Positions 25,794 to 34,484 of a stretch of DNA of 55,897 bases are shown here, piece by piece (the stretch's first letter is position 1; each line of letters opens with the position of its first letter). The translations under genes and the position numbers were made by a program. Source of the DNA: Chitinophagaceae bacterium (GTDB taxonomy: Bacteria; Bacteroidota; Bacteroidia; Chitinophagales; Chitinophagaceae); contig JAQBNK010000121.1 of the NCBI GenBank assembly GCA_028288595.1, forward strand, positions 1 to 55,897. Direction: 5' to 3'. The notes beneath the pieces were generated by a model that saw nothing but the letters and a program-made list of their open reading frames with translations, was not told the DNA's origin and searched no databases.

Positions 25794-27276
25794 AAGCAGT
25801 TTCGTTTATTTCTTCTTCAACAATTTGTGTTTTATAAGACGGCATCAAAACGAGGTATAAGATTCCTGATACAAAAAAACCTACAAACCATGCATAATTA
25901 TATAAGTGTGTAATCCATGCAGGTATTGAATTAATATCAAGCACTTTAATCGTAACAAGAAAGCCTGGAATGTTTGGAAGAATGCCCAGTAATAATGCAA
26001 TGATCGCTTTATAATTAAAACCGTTAGTAAAACTATATTGACCCTTGTGGAGATATAAATCTTTCGCAACAAGGTGTTGTTTACGGATGAAATAATAATC
26101 TGCAATCATAATACCGCCCACGGGCCCGAGCAAACTTGAATAACCAACCAGCCATGTGAAAATGTATCCACCCGGATCTGCTATTAATTTCCACGGGAAA
26201 ATGCAGATGCCAATAATTCCAGTGATTAGACCGCCTGTTTTAAAATTTATTTTCTTAGGTGAGATATTAGCAAAATCATTTGCAGGGCTCACGATATTTG
26301 CAGCGATGTTAGTTGCCAGTGTAGAAAGCGCAACAGCAATCATGGCAATGCTTACTAATAATTTACTGTTGAATTTACCGGCCAGTACAACAGGATCCCA
26401 TATTGTTTGTCTGTAAATAATCATGGTTGCAGAAGTAACTACAACACCAATAAAAGCAAATAAAGTCATAGAAGGCGGAAGACCAATAATTTGTCCGTTT
26501 ATCTGCGCTTTCTGACTTTTAGCATACCGTGTAAAATCCGGGATATTTAAAGACAGTGTTGCCCAAAAACCAACCATTCCTGTTAGTGCGGGGAAAAAGA
26601 AATTCCAGAAATCTGCATTCGTAGAAAACTTTGAGGGCTCTTTTAAAATGGGGCCTAACCCATGACTCGCATTGATAGCCCAGAATAATAAAGCGAGTGC
26701 GGCGACAGGTAAAAAAAACGCTTTAAAAACCAATAATTTCCTAATGCTTTCAACTCCTAAAAAAACTACCAGCATATTCAATAACCAGAACGCAAAAAAA
26801 CAAATCGCGGGACCAGTTGCTAAGCCAAATGAAGAAGGAAATATTTGCGGCAAAGTTTCTAATGATGGCATCCACAATCTCAGCATTTGATATAATGCAA
26901 ATCCACCGATCCACGTTTGAATGCCAAACCACCCACAAGCAACAATTGCACGAAGCATGGCGGGGATGTTAGCGCCTTTTGTTCCGAAGCTTGCTCTTGC
27001 AAAAACAGGAAATGGAATCCCATATTTCGCTCCGGCATGACCGTTCAATATCATCGGAATTAAAACAACAGTATTGCCCAAAAAAATTGTAAGAACAGCC
27101 TGCCACCAATTCATTCCTCCACCAATTAAAGAACTTGCAAGCATATACGTTGGTATGCACAAGCTCATGCTTATCCATAATGCTGCATAGTTCCATGTGC
27201 CCCATGTACGCTTATCCGGCGGTACAGGAGCAAGGTCTTCGCTGTAGAGAGAGGAGGTTTGAATAGTTTCCTGCAT
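25777..27276 (-). CDS. NCS1-family nucleobase/hydantoin:cation symporter
   Basis: 499 residues, about 12 TM helices. NCS1 hallmarks: an N-terminal DKRTWGTWNYAALWISM segment, GAKYGIPFPVFARASFGTKGAN, and SLNIPDFTRYAKSQ in the middle. Relatives carry uracil, allantoin or hydantoins (PucI, Mhp1). Between the aminotransferase and hydA genes, the most likely cargo is uracil, thymine or a dihydropyrimidine. Overlap with hydA is 17 bases; 70 bases separate it from the aminotransferase, and that gap holds a perfect palindrome. Confidence 0.9.
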   Translation of the reverse strand: MQETIQTSSLYSEDLAPVPPDKRTWGTWNYAALWISMSLCIPTYMLASSLIGGGMNWWQAVLTIFLGNTVVLIPMILNGHAGAKYGIPFPVFARASFGTKGANIPAMLRAIVACGWFGIQTWIGGFALYQMLRLWMPSLETLPQIFPSSFGLATGPAICFFAFWLLNMLVVFLGVESIRKLLVFKAFFLPVAALALLFWAINASHGLGPILKEPSKFSTNADFWNFFFPALTGMVGFWATLSLNIPDFTRYAKSQKAQINGQIIGLPPSMTLFAFIGVVVTSATMIIYRQTIWDPVVLAGKFNSKLLVSIAMIAVALSTLATNIAANIVSPANDFANISPKKINFKTGGLITGIIGICIFPWKLIADPGGYIFTWLVGYSSLLGPVGGIMIADYYFIRKQHLVAKDLYLHKGQYSFTNGFNYKAIIALLLGILPNIPGFLVTIKVLDINSIPAWITHLYNYAWFVGFFVSGILYLVLMPSYKTQIVEEEINETAYVAVD

Positions 27277-27303
27277 TGTATTAATTATGAATTGAAAATT
27301 ATG

Positions 27304-27333
27304 AATTATGAATGAGTGAACTCATTCATAATT
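27304..27333. repeat. Perfect 14-bp-arm palindrome
   Basis: AATTATGAATGAGT, two bases GA, ACTCATTCATAATT: a perfect inverted repeat of 14 base pairs, with extra AAATTATG / CATAATTT pairing further out. It lies within the 70-base gap between the aminotransferase and permease genes. There is no T-run after it, so it more likely acts in mRNA processing or stability than as a terminator. It belongs to the same sequence family as 23384-23443. Confidence 0.8.
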
Positions 27334-27346
27334 TATAACTCATAAT

Positions 27347-28699
27347 TTAATCAGTAATGACATTCTCATCTGCAATCTTAATCGCTTCGCTAATAATTGC
27401 CAATCCTTCGTCCACTTGTTCTTTTGTAATGCATAACGGGGGTGCTATAAAAATATAACCCCATCTTACAAAAGTGTACATGCCGAGCTCTTTAATTTTA
27501 GCGGCTACTTTATTCATCACCACCATATCTGCTGGAGAAGCATTAAAAGGCGCCATTGGCTCTTTAGTCTTCCTGTTCTTTACGATTTCAATACATCCTA
27601 ATAAACCTGTATTTCTCCAGTCGCCGATCGATGGATGTTTCTTTTTCATTAATTCAATCTGCTCATTTATATACTGCCCCATTTCAACAGCATTTTCAAT
27701 CAGGTTTTCATCTTCATATATCTGCAATGTTTCCAAAGCAGCAGCGCAACTTACAGGGTGAGCAGAGTAAGTTAAACCAAGCGCAAGCATTTGATCATCA
27801 AAGCGGGAAGCAATCTTATCACTCACCATCAAACAACCAAACGGAAGATAGCCACAGGTTAAACCTTTAGCCATCGCGATCATATCAGGAATGATGTCAT
27901 GATTTTGGAAACCGAACCATTTGCCCGTTCTGCCAAAACCACTCATCACTTCATCCATAATTAATAAGATGCCATGCCGGTTGCATATCTCTCTTAGTTT
28001 TTTTAAATAACCAACCGGATATTTTAGGCAACCCGATGAACCTGATTCTCCTTCCAATAAAATGGCAGCAATGTTATTCGGACCTTCATAAGCAATCACT
28101 CTTTCTAATTGTGAAACAGCATCTTTCAACAAACTCTCCTCGCCATGTTCCCAGCGATATGCATAAGGAATATCGATATGAACAAAGTTCGGAGCCTGCT
28201 GTGCATCTACCGGAAGTTTGCGAGGATCACCGCTTGCAGTCATTGCTCCAATAGACGAACCATGATATGATTGGTAGCGTGTAATTATTTTATGCCTTCC
28301 TGTATGAAGTCTTGCAAGTTTAATTGCATTTTCAATTGAAGTGGCACCGCATAAAGTGAAGAATGCTTTGTTTAAATCGCCAGGGCAGATCTCAGCAAGT
28401 TTCTTTCCTAATTCACCCCGGACTTTTGTTACGCAACTTGGAGTTACATAACTCACCTGCTGCATTTGTTTTACAACAGCATCCGTTATTCGCTGATGAC
28501 CATGACCAATGTTTACATTCATTAATCCCGAAGAAAAATCTATGTAACGTTTCCCATCGTAATCATATAAGTAAACACCTTTTGCATGTTCAACTGCGAT
28601 AGGGCTAATGCCTTTTTGTTTACTCCAGGAAAATAAAGTGTAATCAAGATTATCCTGGATGATTTCTTCTGTTTCTGTTTTAGTTAGTGTTTCAATCAT
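27347..28699 (-). CDS. Class III aminotransferase (beta-alanine / beta-aminoisobutyrate transaminase)
   Basis: 450 residues, class III PLP fold. Visible: a substrate/cofactor segment (FTLCGATSIENAIKLAR), YQSYHGSSIGAMTASG, LLIMDEVMSGFGRTGKWFG with the PLP-ring Asp, and the Schiff-base lysine in MIAMAKGLTCGYLPFG. In this operon it should convert beta-alanine or beta-aminoisobutyrate to malonate or methylmalonate semialdehyde. The amino acceptor (pyruvate or 2-oxoglutarate) is not decidable. It lies 122 bases after mmsA. Confidence 0.88.
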   Translation of the reverse strand: MIETLTKTETEEIIQDNLDYTLFSWSKQKGISPIAVEHAKGVYLYDYDGKRYIDFSSGLMNVNIGHGHQRITDAVVKQMQQVSYVTPSCVTKVRGELGKKLAEICPGDLNKAFFTLCGATSIENAIKLARLHTGRHKIITRYQSYHGSSIGAMTASGDPRKLPVDAQQAPNFVHIDIPYAYRWEHGEESLLKDAVSQLERVIAYEGPNNIAAILLEGESGSSGCLKYPVGYLKKLREICNRHGILLIMDEVMSGFGRTGKWFGFQNHDIIPDMIAMAKGLTCGYLPFGCLMVSDKIASRFDDQMLALGLTYSAHPVSCAAALETLQIYEDENLIENAVEMGQYINEQIELMKKKHPSIGDWRNTGLLGCIEIVKNRKTKEPMAPFNASPADMVVMNKVAAKIKELGMYTFVRWGYIFIAPPLCITKEQVDEGLAIISEAIKIADENVITD

Positions 28700-28720
28700 A
28701 AAAAAATTGTTTTAGCACTA

Positions 28721-28767
28721 GGCACATAGAAACATAGAATTTCTATTGTGGCTATGTGGCTATGTTG
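28721..28767. repeat. CACATAGAAACATAG palindromic repeat
   Basis: Left arm GGCACATAGAAACATAGAA (28721-28739) is an imperfect inverted copy of the TTCTATTGTGGCTATGTGG stretch starting at 28741. It occupies the centre of the 122-base gap between mmsA and the aminotransferase gene. It is different in sequence from the other repeats of this operon. Confidence 0.65.
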
Positions 28768-28821
28768 TAAAAAACATTGTACTCTTTTCAAATATTGGTT
28801 ATCACAAATTGTGATTTCCAT

Positions 28822-30279
28822 TTAGCTCATCCAGTTAACCCCTGCTTCAGGATTCCACTTTGTTGTACTCTTCTTCAACTTCGTCCAAAATTCAATAGAA
28901 CTTTTGCCTGTAATATCTCCTACACCAAATTTGCTTTCATTCCATCCACCAAAACTAAAGGGTTCACGAGGTACAGGCACACCCACGTTTACCCCTATCA
29001 TGCCTGCACTTGCACGGTCAATGATATAACGTGCAAGACCACCATTTTGCGTAAACACACTTGCAGCATTTCCATAAGGACTTGCATTCTCTATTGCAAG
29101 CGCTTCATCAACAGTATCAGTTCGCATGATGCTGATAACTGGTCCGAATATTTCTTCTTTTGCAACAGCCATATCAGGCGTTACATAATCAATTACTGTG
29201 GGACCAACATAAGTGCCTTTCTCTTTTCCATCCACTTTTGCATTGCGACCATCAACCAAAATTTTTGCACCTTGTTGTTCCGCTTCTGTTATGTAGCGCT
29301 CAATCCTCGTTTGTGAATCTTTATTAATAACTGCACCCAAATTTTTCCCTGGAACAATTTTTCGTGCTTCATCACAAATCTTATCAATAATGTGATCAAC
29401 ATCTCCCACACCCACCATAGCACTGGCAGCCATGCAACGCTGTCCTGCACAACCGCTCATAGACGCTGCTACATTTTGTGCGGTCATATCTGCTTTTGCA
29501 TCAGGCAGAACCATTAAATGATTTTTTGCACCGCCAAGCGCAAGACATCTTTTATAATTATGTGTTGCTCTCTGGTAAACGATCTTCGCAACTTTTGTAG
29601 AACCAACAAATGAAACTGCTTCTATGTGATGATGATCGCAGATTGCTTCAACAATTTCAGAATCGCCATGAACAATATTGAAAACCCCATCTGGTAACCC
29701 GGCTTCTTTTAATAACTCCGCTAATCGTCCGCAACTCAGCGGAACTTTTTCTGAAGGTTTAATGATCATACAATTACCTAAGGCGATTGCATTTGGAATT
29801 GTCCAGTTAGGCACCATACTTGGAAAATTAAACGGAACGATTGAAGCAACCACACCAAGCGGAACATGTTCTGTTCTGCACTCAACGCCGCGGCTTACTT
29901 CCAGCACTTCACCAGTAACTAATTGCGGAAGTGATGTGGCGAACTCCGTCAGCTCAATACATTTTTCTATTTCAGCAACGGACTCACCATAAGTTTTTCC
30001 ATTCTCTTCAGAACATAATTCGGACAACTCTTTTAAATTTTTTTCCAGCAAATATTTATAGCGAAAAAACACCTGCACCCTTTCTTTAATCGGCATTTTA
30101 CTCCATACGGGAAAAGCAGCTTTGGCGGCTTTGACAGCATCATCCAGATCTTTTGATGAAGACATCGGGACGGTTGATAACAAGTTTCCATCCACCGGGG
30201 AAATTACCTCAAGGGTTTTACTTGTGGATGCATTTACAAGCTTTCCGTTGATATAATTCTGAATTGCAGGGTATTTCAT
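28822..30279 (-). CDS. mmsA: CoA-acylating (methyl)malonate-semialdehyde dehydrogenase
   Basis: 485 residues, aldehyde dehydrogenase fold. The MMSDH subgroup is recognisable by VPFNFPSMVPNW, the LGGAKNH segment where ordinary ALDHs have the general-base Glu, and the nucleophile in CAGQRCMAAS. It oxidises malonate semialdehyde to acetyl-CoA or methylmalonate semialdehyde to propionyl-CoA, so uracil and thymine carbon reach central metabolism. First gene of the pyrimidine operon and divergent from the Lrp-type regulator (134-base gap). Confidence 0.92.
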   Translation of the reverse strand: MKYPAIQNYINGKLVNASTSKTLEVISPVDGNLLSTVPMSSSKDLDDAVKAAKAAFPVWSKMPIKERVQVFFRYKYLLEKNLKELSELCSEENGKTYGESVAEIEKCIELTEFATSLPQLVTGEVLEVSRGVECRTEHVPLGVVASIVPFNFPSMVPNWTIPNAIALGNCMIIKPSEKVPLSCGRLAELLKEAGLPDGVFNIVHGDSEIVEAICDHHHIEAVSFVGSTKVAKIVYQRATHNYKRCLALGGAKNHLMVLPDAKADMTAQNVAASMSGCAGQRCMAASAMVGVGDVDHIIDKICDEARKIVPGKNLGAVINKDSQTRIERYITEAEQQGAKILVDGRNAKVDGKEKGTYVGPTVIDYVTPDMAVAKEEIFGPVISIMRTDTVDEALAIENASPYGNAASVFTQNGGLARYIIDRASAGMIGVNVGVPVPREPFSFGGWNESKFGVGDITGKSSIEFWTKLKKSTTKWNPEAGVNWMS

Positions 30280-30317
30280 TTTGTTGTTTGACTGAAAATT
30301 TTGTAGAAATAAAGGCT

Positions 30318-30335
30318 TAAAATAAAATTATTTTA
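30318..30335. promoter_or_regulatory. Candidate Lrp/AsnC operator dyad
   Basis: TAAAATAA-AA-TTATTTTA: 8-base perfect arms around two bases, in the divergent gap between mmsA and the Lrp-type gene. It is 16 bases upstream of the predicted -33 box of the regulator and about 39 bases from the mmsA start. AT-rich dyads of this kind are common Lrp/AsnC sites, so one site could control both directions. Confidence 0.4.
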
Positions 30336-30350
30336 GAGTATTACCAATTT

Positions 30351-30385
30351 TTTGGACGAATTTTTATTTACGGCACTTATATTTG
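30351..30385 (+). promoter_or_regulatory. Promoter of the Lrp-type regulator
   Basis: A perfect Bacteroidota -7 box TATATTTG (30378-30385) lies 23 bases after a TTTG (30351-30354) that serves as the -33 element. The start codon follows 28 bases after the box, giving a short leader. This is the clearest promoter of the window. Confidence 0.55.
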
Positions 30386-30413
30386 TTTCACTTCTTTTGA
30401 TTCAATTTAGTAA

Positions 30414-30881
30414 ATGAAGAACAACATTACATTAGATGAACTTGATTTTGAAGTGCTTTCTTGTCTTCAGCAAGACGGCAGAATGTCTTTTACTGTAATG
30501 GCAGAGAAGCTGAAGGTTTCAGTAGGAACTGTTAGAACACGGGTGAATAAATTGATAGAGGAAGGAACGATTAATATTATAGGAAGAGTGGACCCGGATA
30601 AAGTAGGTTTTCGTTCTTATGCACACATTGCTGTGTTCGTTCGCCCGGCAACACTAAAAGAAAAGATTGCGCAGAAAATAGCTAAGCTTCCTGAAGTAAG
30701 TTTTCTGGCAATGACTTCTGGTGATTATGATTTGGAGGTTGATGTAATGTGCAGGGATAATGATCACCTTGTAAACTTTGTAAATGAAATCTCGAAGATT
30801 GAAGGTGTGCAGCAAACAAAAACTACTATTTATTTTAAAGTGTATAAATATGCGCAGCCGGATCTGAATTTATTGCAGTAA
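30414..30881 (+). CDS. Lrp/AsnC-family transcriptional regulator
   Basis: 155 residues. An N-terminal winged HTH (LDELDFEVLSCLQQDGRMSFTVMAEKLKVSVGTVRTRVNKL) is followed by an AsnC ligand-binding (RAM) domain, about 65-150, with the TSGDYDLEVDVMCRD segment. It is divergent from the pyrimidine operon. Such regulators often sense a pathway amino acid, here perhaps beta-alanine or beta-aminoisobutyrate, and act through oligomers on the intergenic dyad. Confidence 0.92.
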   Translation: MKNNITLDELDFEVLSCLQQDGRMSFTVMAEKLKVSVGTVRTRVNKLIEEGTINIIGRVDPDKVGFRSYAHIAVFVRPATLKEKIAQKIAKLPEVSFLAMTSGDYDLEVDVMCRDNDHLVNFVNEISKIEGVQQTKTTIYFKVYKYAQPDLNLLQ

Positions 30882-30884
30882 ATA

Positions 30885-30955
30885 TCAGGGCTAAAGCCCA
30901 TCCCCAATTGTCTTATTAATAACTTTAGTGTGAACCGGCTTTAGCCATGCCCTGA
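30885..30955. repeat. TCAGGGCTAAAGCC palindromic repeat
   Basis: Left arm TCAGGGCTAAAGCC (30885-30898), right arm GGCTTTAGCC-ATG-CCCTGA (30937-30955), loop of 38 bases. It starts 4 bases after the regulator's stop. Its GC-rich arms differ from the AT-rich repeats on the other side of the regulator. Confidence 0.65.
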
Positions 30956-30982
30956 CGTTTATGTATAGACTAGTACAAAACT

Positions 30983-31018
30983 AAAAAGGTGATAAAGTAA
31001 AACCTCATCACCTTTTTA
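30983..31018. terminator. Bidirectional intrinsic terminator
   Basis: AAAAAGGTGAT (30983-30993) and ATCACCTTTTT (31007-31017) pair over 11 bases around a 13-base loop, with A and T runs at either side. It lies between the convergent Lrp-type and GH5 genes and can serve both. Confidence 0.8.
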
Positions 31019-31031
31019 TATTTAAAGATTA

Positions 31032-32150
31032 TTATGCAACTTGGTGTAAAGGCACTTCCTGCTCGATATTTTTAGAAAGCATTTGTTTCAGGAATTCAAC
31101 TTCAGCAGTAATATAGGCCTCACCATTTGAACGGTAAATATCATGGAACCATAATTCAGGCTCGGCAGAGTAAGCTGTTGCCCATGAATCCCAGGGTAAA
31201 TGTGTTTGTGATTTACCTTCAACAAATCCCCAGTTATAAGCACCACAGCTATATTTTTTCAGCAATGGTAAAATTTCTTCGAACGTGCTGTTCATTGACC
31301 TTGCCATGTATTCAGTACAGAACATCGGCTTATTATATTTTGCCAATGCGGTCAATCTTTTTTCCATTTCCACTTTGCCTTCATAACAATGGAAAGAAAG
31401 AACGTCTGATTCATTGAACATAAACGCATCAATCTTAGAAAGCTTGGCAGGATTTGACCAATCAACAGTTTGCCATGGAGCAGATGTTAAAGGCTGAATA
31501 GGATTGATCTCTCTCACCCATCCAAAAGCTTTAGACATCAGGTTCAAAGTAAGATCCGCTTTTGGCTGAGAATAATGCCTGTCATTATAACTTGCTGCGT
31601 TCACGTTATCAGGTTCATTAAAAATGTCCCAAATAATTACACGCTCATCATTTTTAAAATGACCAACAATGCTGTCAACATAAGGTCTCATTGAATCATG
31701 CAGATTCACATCATTCAAAATATCGAAGCCAGGACTTTGAACCCATGCAGAATTATGAATTCCCTGAGAAGGCGAACGCTGAATACCTGCCTTGGGAAAC
31801 GGGTCCCACACCGCATCAAACAAAACAAACATCGTTCTGATACCATGATTATCTGCTACAGTAAGGAACTCATCAATTCTTTTCAGGTATCCTGAAGGGT
31901 CCTGCTCCCAAACTAAATTGTGAAGGAAAACACGAACGGTATTGAAACCGAGCGCTGCGGCCCAGCCTAATTCTTTATCTATTAATTCTAAACTAAAAGT
32001 ATCAGCCTGCCACATCTCTAACTGGTTCGCGGCATTAGATGGAACAAAGTTGCATCCTACTAACCAGCCGTTTTTATCTAACCACGCCTGTGATCTTTCT
32101 GCGGACCATTTGCCGCTAACAGAAGAAGGATATAAGGGTTGAGTTGTCAT
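31032..32150 (-). CDS. GH5-like glycoside hydrolase, no signal peptide
   Basis: 372 residues. A (beta/alpha)8 clan-A hydrolase with acid/base E179 in IIWDIFNEPDN and probable nucleophile E280 in MFCTEYMAR. The N-terminus (MTTQPLYPSSVSGKW) carries no signal peptide, so the enzyme is probably cytoplasmic, unlike degradative GH5 enzymes. It follows the GT / glf / GH1-RmlD genes after a 141-base gap. A role in trimming an intracellular glycan or glycolipid intermediate fits better than polysaccharide digestion, but the substrate is unknown. Confidence 0.82.
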   Translation of the reverse strand: MTTQPLYPSSVSGKWSAERSQAWLDKNGWLVGCNFVPSNAANQLEMWQADTFSLELIDKELGWAAALGFNTVRVFLHNLVWEQDPSGYLKRIDEFLTVADNHGIRTMFVLFDAVWDPFPKAGIQRSPSQGIHNSAWVQSPGFDILNDVNLHDSMRPYVDSIVGHFKNDERVIIWDIFNEPDNVNAASYNDRHYSQPKADLTLNLMSKAFGWVREINPIQPLTSAPWQTVDWSNPAKLSKIDAFMFNESDVLSFHCYEGKVEMEKRLTALAKYNKPMFCTEYMARSMNSTFEEILPLLKKYSCGAYNWGFVEGKSQTHLPWDSWATAYSAEPELWFHDIYRSNGEAYITAEVEFLKQMLSKNIEQEVPLHQVA

Positions 32151-32291
32151 ATGTATTCCTGATTGATAATTAGAGTTGCAAACTAGTCTAAAGTAAAAAA
32201 GCGAAAAGCAAAAAATTGCTAATAAAACCCGGGCTAACGGTATTTTAATAGCGCTTAATTTTTTTTAAATCTATGTATGATCTTTTGCTTT

Positions 32292-34484
32292 TTAAACGAT
32301 CACTCCTGGAGAGTGGATAGCTTGTGCATAACGCTCAATCGCGTTTTCTAAGGAGGGGAGAAATTCACCTTTTTCACTGCCTAAAACGGTGTAGCGTGGG
32401 CGTGGAGCAGGAAGTTGCATGTCTTTTAAATCCAGGTACTGCAGGTAACCTGTATCCAGATGAAATTCTTTAGCAATCATTTCAGCGAAATCTGCCCAGG
32501 TAACCGAACCCTGATTGGCAAGATGCCAGATACCGTTTTCATTGTCAATTAAAAGATCCAGTGAATGCCGAACGAGATCAGGAACATAAGTGGGTGAAAC
32601 GTATACATCACTCATCACCGGAATTGATCTGCCCGATTCCAGTGACTTAATTACATGATAAGCAAAGTTGTATTCATCCCACGGACCAAAAAATGCAGAG
32701 GTCCTTATTACCAAAGAAGAAGGATTAGTTTCAAATATCACCCGTTCACTTTCCGCTTTTGACCTTCCATAAACATTCATTGGATTTACCTGGTCTGATT
32801 CAACATAAGGCGCATTTTTATGACCATCAAAAACAAGATCTGAAGAGAAACTCAGGAATGGAATGTTGTGTTGCATACATACCTGCGCCAACTGTTGCGG
32901 ACCGGTAACGTTTGCATTAAAGCAGGCGTACTCATCAGTTTCTGCCTCATCTACTTTAACATAGCCTGCGGCATTTATTACACCCCATGGATTTAGTTCC
33001 TTTATTACTTTTTGGATTGATTGAAGAGAGGTGATATCGCAATCCTGCCTGCTTAATAAAACTGTATGGATATTTCGAAGCTTACATATACGGGCAAATG
33101 CACTACCCAGTGTTCCGCGCTTTCCTATAATTACCAGTGGCCGGGAATTCCTGGTATGCCCGTTTAACTTTTGTGGGTGCTTGTAACCAAACTTTAAGCG
33201 GTGTTCAGTATGCCACCATCCATCATAACATAAAAGCGAAGGATGAAAATCAGACTGTTGATTTTTTGATTTAATAAAACGAGCTAATGCCGTTTCTCTT
33301 GGAATTCCGCTTCTTAAATCAAATGCGCCGGGTTCATACTCTCCGCGGCCTGCAGTTAAAAGTTTCGACCATCCATATGCGCCGAATAAAGACCATGCGG
33401 TTATAGCTTTAATATTGAAACCCGCTGAATTTAATTCGCTGCAGGTTTTATAAATATGTTCAAACCATCTTAATTGTTCTTCTCTTGTACAATGTAAATG
33501 CACCTCTGTTATAGCAGTTGGTAAATGATACCTTTCTTCGGCTTCAGTTAACAAAACTTTTAAACCGGAAGGTTCATTTAAAGCCACTCTCACTGCTTCA
33601 ACGTCAGCATAGGCATGTTTCTTATTTCCACCATGAGCAGCAACAGGATAACGCGTTAAATTTTCATCTAAATATCTTTCAGATGTCACATAGTAATTCC
33701 ATCCAAGAACATCAGGCGGACATGCATTTTCCTTAAAAAATAAAAGCTCCTCTTCCGTAATCTTATTCTTTAAAAAGTACCTCCAAAGTTTATGACGTTC
33801 ATCAATTTTACCGCACAACAAATCAATACTTAACCATCTTCTTTTATTTTCAAATCTCGCCTGGTAAGCGAGTAACGGTGTGCTGTATGTCTTTCCTAAA
33901 TCTTCTGTCTGAATAAGTTTGGCATCCGGCTGAATTTTGCGGATAGCTTTCATCGCAAGGATGGTGGCTTTTGTTTCATTCATCAGCATCCTTAAAAAAC
34001 TGTGATGAAGTTTATGATGCGGATACCACAAACCGTATAAACCACTAAATCTTGCAGTAGTTAAGGGTTCGTTTACCGGCGTATATTCTGTGATCCATGG
34101 AAGTTGATGAGCTACTTTTCTGGCATAATCTGCAAAGAGATAAGGAAATTTCTCATCCATCATGTTTGTAAAAACCGGACCGCTGCCATGATGAAGTAAG
34201 CCGGCGATGGGTGTTATACCTGCATCTCTTATCGCTTCCAATCTTTCCTGAACCCAGCTGAAATCTATCTTTGTATCAATTGCAGGCTGATGTTTTTCCC
34301 ATAAGATGGGATAACGCAATTTCTTTATTCCAAGTCCTGCAATAAGATCAATATCCGATTTGCGGTTGTAATGATCTGAAAAATGCAACTGATCAAAATA
34401 TTGATGATGCACCCTGTTTATTGTCGATTCTATTCCTCCCCAAATCTCAAGATTGGCTGTATGACATTTTTTGTCCGTTTCCAT
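32292..34484 (-). CDS. GH1-like hydrolase fused to RmlD-type sugar-nucleotide reductase
   Basis: 730 residues in one frame. N-terminal part about 10-420: a GH1-like barrel with the acid/base Glu in TEYTPVNEPLTT (E139) and a possible nucleophile in AITEVHLHC. C-terminal part about 440-715: an RmlD/SDR domain with IGKRGTLGSAF, the SFSSDLVFDG motif, VYGRSKAE (Tyr/Lys catalytic pair) and the VSPTYVPDL segment. RmlD makes dTDP-L-rhamnose from the 4-keto sugar, but with no rmlA/B/C nearby the substrate is uncertain. Its start overlaps the UDP-galactopyranose mutase gene by 38 bases. Confidence 0.85.
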   Translation of the reverse strand: METDKKCHTANLEIWGGIESTINRVHHQYFDQLHFSDHYNRKSDIDLIAGLGIKKLRYPILWEKHQPAIDTKIDFSWVQERLEAIRDAGITPIAGLLHHGSGPVFTNMMDEKFPYLFADYARKVAHQLPWITEYTPVNEPLTTARFSGLYGLWYPHHKLHHSFLRMLMNETKATILAMKAIRKIQPDAKLIQTEDLGKTYSTPLLAYQARFENKRRWLSIDLLCGKIDERHKLWRYFLKNKITEEELLFFKENACPPDVLGWNYYVTSERYLDENLTRYPVAAHGGNKKHAYADVEAVRVALNEPSGLKVLLTEAEERYHLPTAITEVHLHCTREEQLRWFEHIYKTCSELNSAGFNIKAITAWSLFGAYGWSKLLTAGRGEYEPGAFDLRSGIPRETALARFIKSKNQQSDFHPSLLCYDGWWHTEHRLKFGYKHPQKLNGHTRNSRPLVIIGKRGTLGSAFARICKLRNIHTVLLSRQDCDITSLQSIQKVIKELNPWGVINAAGYVKVDEAETDEYACFNANVTGPQQLAQVCMQHNIPFLSFSSDLVFDGHKNAPYVESDQVNPMNVYGRSKAESERVIFETNPSSLVIRTSAFFGPWDEYNFAYHVIKSLESGRSIPVMSDVYVSPTYVPDLVRHSLDLLIDNENGIWHLANQGSVTWADFAEMIAKEFHLDTGYLQYLDLKDMQLPAPRPRYTVLGSEKGEFLPSLENAIERYAQAIHSPGVIV

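Noticed and set aside
27304-27333. Palindrome as an intrinsic terminator inside the operon
   Set aside because: No T-run follows the stem on either strand and the downstream gene has no visible promoter of its own.
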